A stretch of DNA of 16,076 bases, taken from an uncultured Streptomyces sp. Lineage in GTDB: Bacteria > Actinomycetota > Actinomycetes > Streptomycetales > Streptomycetaceae. The stretch is taken from NCBI GenBank assembly GCA_946480485.1, contig CAMLJW010000067.1:1-16076 (forward strand), in the 5' to 3' direction. Both the position numbers and the translations under genes were made by a program. The notes under the pieces are model-generated. The model saw only the letters and a program-made list of their open reading frames with translations. It was not told the origin of the DNA and did no database searches. Numbering within the stretch: the first letter of the stretch is position 1; every line of letters starts with the position of its first letter. Below, piece by piece: positions 14,378 to 16,076 of the stretch.

Positions 14378-16076
14378 CTAACGAAGCCGCTGGCTGATGA
14401 CCTTCGAGACCCCGTCGCCCTGCATGGAGACGCCGTACAGCGCGTCGGCGACCTCCATCGTGCGCTTTTGGTGGGTGATCACGATCAGCTGTGAGGCCTC
14501 CTGCAGCTCCTGCATGATGCGGATGAGCCGCTGGAGATTGGTGTCGTCGAGCGCCGCCTCGACCTCGTCCATCACATAGAACGGGCTCGGCCGCGCCTTG
14601 AAGATCGACACGAGCATCGCCACGGCGGTCAGCGAGCGCTCGCCGCCGGACAACAGGCTGAGGCGCTTGACCTTCTTCCCCGGAGGCCGGGCCTCCACAT
14701 CCACGCCCGTGGTGAGCATGTTGTCGGGATCTGTCAGGATCAGCCGCCCTTCCCCACCCGGGAACAGCCGGCTGAAGACCCCTTCGAACTCCCGGGCCGT
14801 ATCCCGGTACGCCTCGGTGAAGACCCGCTCGACGCGCTCGTCGACCTCCTTCACCACCTGCAGAAGATCGACGCGCGTCTTCTTGAGGTCCTCCAGCTGC
14901 TCGCTGAGGAACTTATGGCGTTCCTCCAGTGCGGCGAACTCCTCCAGGGCGAGCGGGTTGACCTTGCCGAGCTGCTGGTAGGCCCGTTCGGCCGCCTGGA
15001 GTCGCTTCTCCTGCTCGGAGCGGACGAACGGCCGGGGCTGGTTGCGCGGGTGATCGACGTCCTCGGGCAGCTCTTCGCCCTCGGCGGGCGGCGAGGGCGA
15101 CACGAGCTGGTCGGGGCCGTAGCCTGCCACGAGACCCGCCGGTTCCACACCCAGTTCCTCCAGGGCCTTCGACTCCAATTGCTCGATCCGCAGCCGTTTC
15201 TCAGCGCCGAGTACCTCGCCGCGGTGCACAGAATCCGTGAGTTTGTCGAGTTCGGCCTTGAGGTCCCGACCCTCGCTGCGGGCGGCGACGAGATCCTGCT
15301 CCCTCAGTGCCTTGGCGCTCTCGGCGGCAGCGCGCTCTTCCTTCGCTCTGCCCACCGAGACCTCGACGTGTGCGAGGAGCTGGCGGGCCGCGGAGGCGAC
15401 GGCCTCGGCGACGGCGGCCTCGTGCCTGAGTCTCGCCGTGCGCTGCTCGGCACGCGCGCGTGCCTCACGTTCGGCGCGCGCGGCCCGGTCCAGCGCATCG
15501 GCCCGTCCTGCCAGCCCCTTCACCCGCTCCTCGTGCGTACGCACCTGGAGCCGGGCCTCCATCTCGGTCTGCCGCGCGTTGGCACCGTCCGCGGCGAGCC
15601 GATCCCGTACGGAGGTGTCGGGCTCCTCCTCGACGGGCATCTCCTCGGCCACTGCGAGCCGCTGGGCCAGCTCTTCCGCTTCCTGTACGGCCCACTCGAG
15701 AGCCTCCTGCGCCCGCGCTGCCGCGGCGGCGCTGCGCTCGGCCTCCCCGGCGGCCCCTCGCGCCTGCCCGGCCAGTCGCCCCAACTGCTGCGCGACGGCC
15801 GACCTCTCCCGCTCACCGGCCCGCCGTCGCTCCCCCAACGCCTCGACGAGCGCCGCGCGTTCCTGCCGCTGATCGGCGGCAAGGTGCTGCGCCTCAGTCA
15901 ACTCCTCGCATCGCACGGCGAGTTCTTCCAGCTCAGCAGTGGCTTCGTCGACGGACGCCTGCACTTCCAGCAGGCTCGGAGCCCCAGCCGACCCACCGTA
16001 CGCGAAGTGCGCCGCAAGCAGATCGCCTTCGGCGGTCACGGCGGTGAGATCCTGCCGCTCGTGCACGAGATCCTCG
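14378..16076 (-). CDS. smc: Chromosome segregation protein SMC, C-terminal half (cut by window edge)
   Basis: ABC-type ATPase of the condensin complex, working with ScpA and ScpB to compact and separate chromosomes. About 565 residues are visible, with the start beyond the window. They begin at the end of the hinge (TAVTAEGDLLAAHFAYGG), run through an Ala/Glu/Arg-rich antiparallel coiled coil (to about 14950), include the conserved LGKVNPLALEEFAALEERH, and end in the C-terminal ATPase head: signature LSGGERSLTA (about 14630-14660), Walker B and D-loop FYVMDEVEAALDDTN (about 14535-14580) and the switch His in VITHQ. The stop is TAG. The head motifs are intact. Downstream lies the degraded region before ftsY. 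Confidence 0.97.
   Translation of the reverse strand, partial: EDLVHERQDLTAVTAEGDLLAAHFAYGGSAGAPSLLEVQASVDEATAELEELAVRCEELTEAQHLAADQRQERAALVEALGERRRAGERERSAVAQQLGRLAGQARGAAGEAERSAAAAARAQEALEWAVQEAEELAQRLAVAEEMPVEEEPDTSVRDRLAADGANARQTEMEARLQVRTHEERVKGLAGRADALDRAARAEREARARAEQRTARLRHEAAVAEAVASAARQLLAHVEVSVGRAKEERAAAESAKALREQDLVAARSEGRDLKAELDKLTDSVHRGEVLGAEKRLRIEQLESKALEELGVEPAGLVAGYGPDQLVSPSPPAEGEELPEDVDHPRNQPRPFVRSEQEKRLQAAERAYQQLGKVNPLALEEFAALEERHKFLSEQLEDLKKTRVDLLQVVKEVDERVERVFTEAYRDTAREFEGVFSRLFPGGEGRLILTDPDNMLTTGVDVEARPPGKKVKRLSLLSGGERSLTAVAMLVSIFKARPSPFYVMDEVEAALDDTNLQRLIRIMQELQEASQLIVITHQKRTMEVADALYGVSMQGDGVSKVISQRLR

Overview
The window is a chromosomal housekeeping segment of a high-GC actinobacterium, almost certainly a Streptomyces. 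Evidence: G/C-saturated third codon positions, GTG and TTG starts, an NsdA-type regulator, an amtB-glnK-glnD operon with a GlnR-type site, and a gene order that I recall as that of the S. coelicolor smc-ftsY-nsdA-amtB-glnK-glnD-ffh-rpsP-rimM-trmD-rplS-sip region. Every supported gene is on the minus strand, so transcription runs from high to low coordinates. The long open frames on the plus strand are mirror images of these genes.

Layout in transcription order: the C-terminal half of smc (16076 to 14378, cut by the window edge); about 670 bp without an intact gene, holding a short relic of a GlcP-like sugar permease and IS200/IS605-like hairpins; ftsY (13707-12508); about 630 bp of apparently non-coding DNA with a stem-loop behind ftsY; nsdA (11877-10402); a 304-bp regulatory region with a GlnR-type site; amtB, glnK and glnD (10097-5923); ffh (5803-4250); an unnamed gene encoding a probable SprT-like metalloprotease with a zinc ribbon (4036-3440); a very large stem-loop; then rpsP, khpA, rimM, trmD, rplS and a type I signal peptidase gene (3129 to 1, cut by the edge).

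The genes fall into four functions. SMC organises the chromosome. Ffh and FtsY are the protein half of the signal recognition particle pathway, and the signal peptidase cleaves secreted proteins downstream of it. AmtB, GlnK and GlnD form the nitrogen-sensing module. RpsP, KhpA, RimM, TrmD and RplS are the conserved ribosome and tRNA maturation cluster. NsdA adds a Streptomyces-specific developmental regulator.

I found no new multi-gene system; this is mostly core genome. The points worth a second look lie between the genes: the glcP relic, a possible alternative-pairing leader before rplS, a strong hairpin plus direct repeats before rimM, a Nur-like palindrome before the metalloprotease gene, and a low-complexity insertion in the first ACT domain of GlnD.
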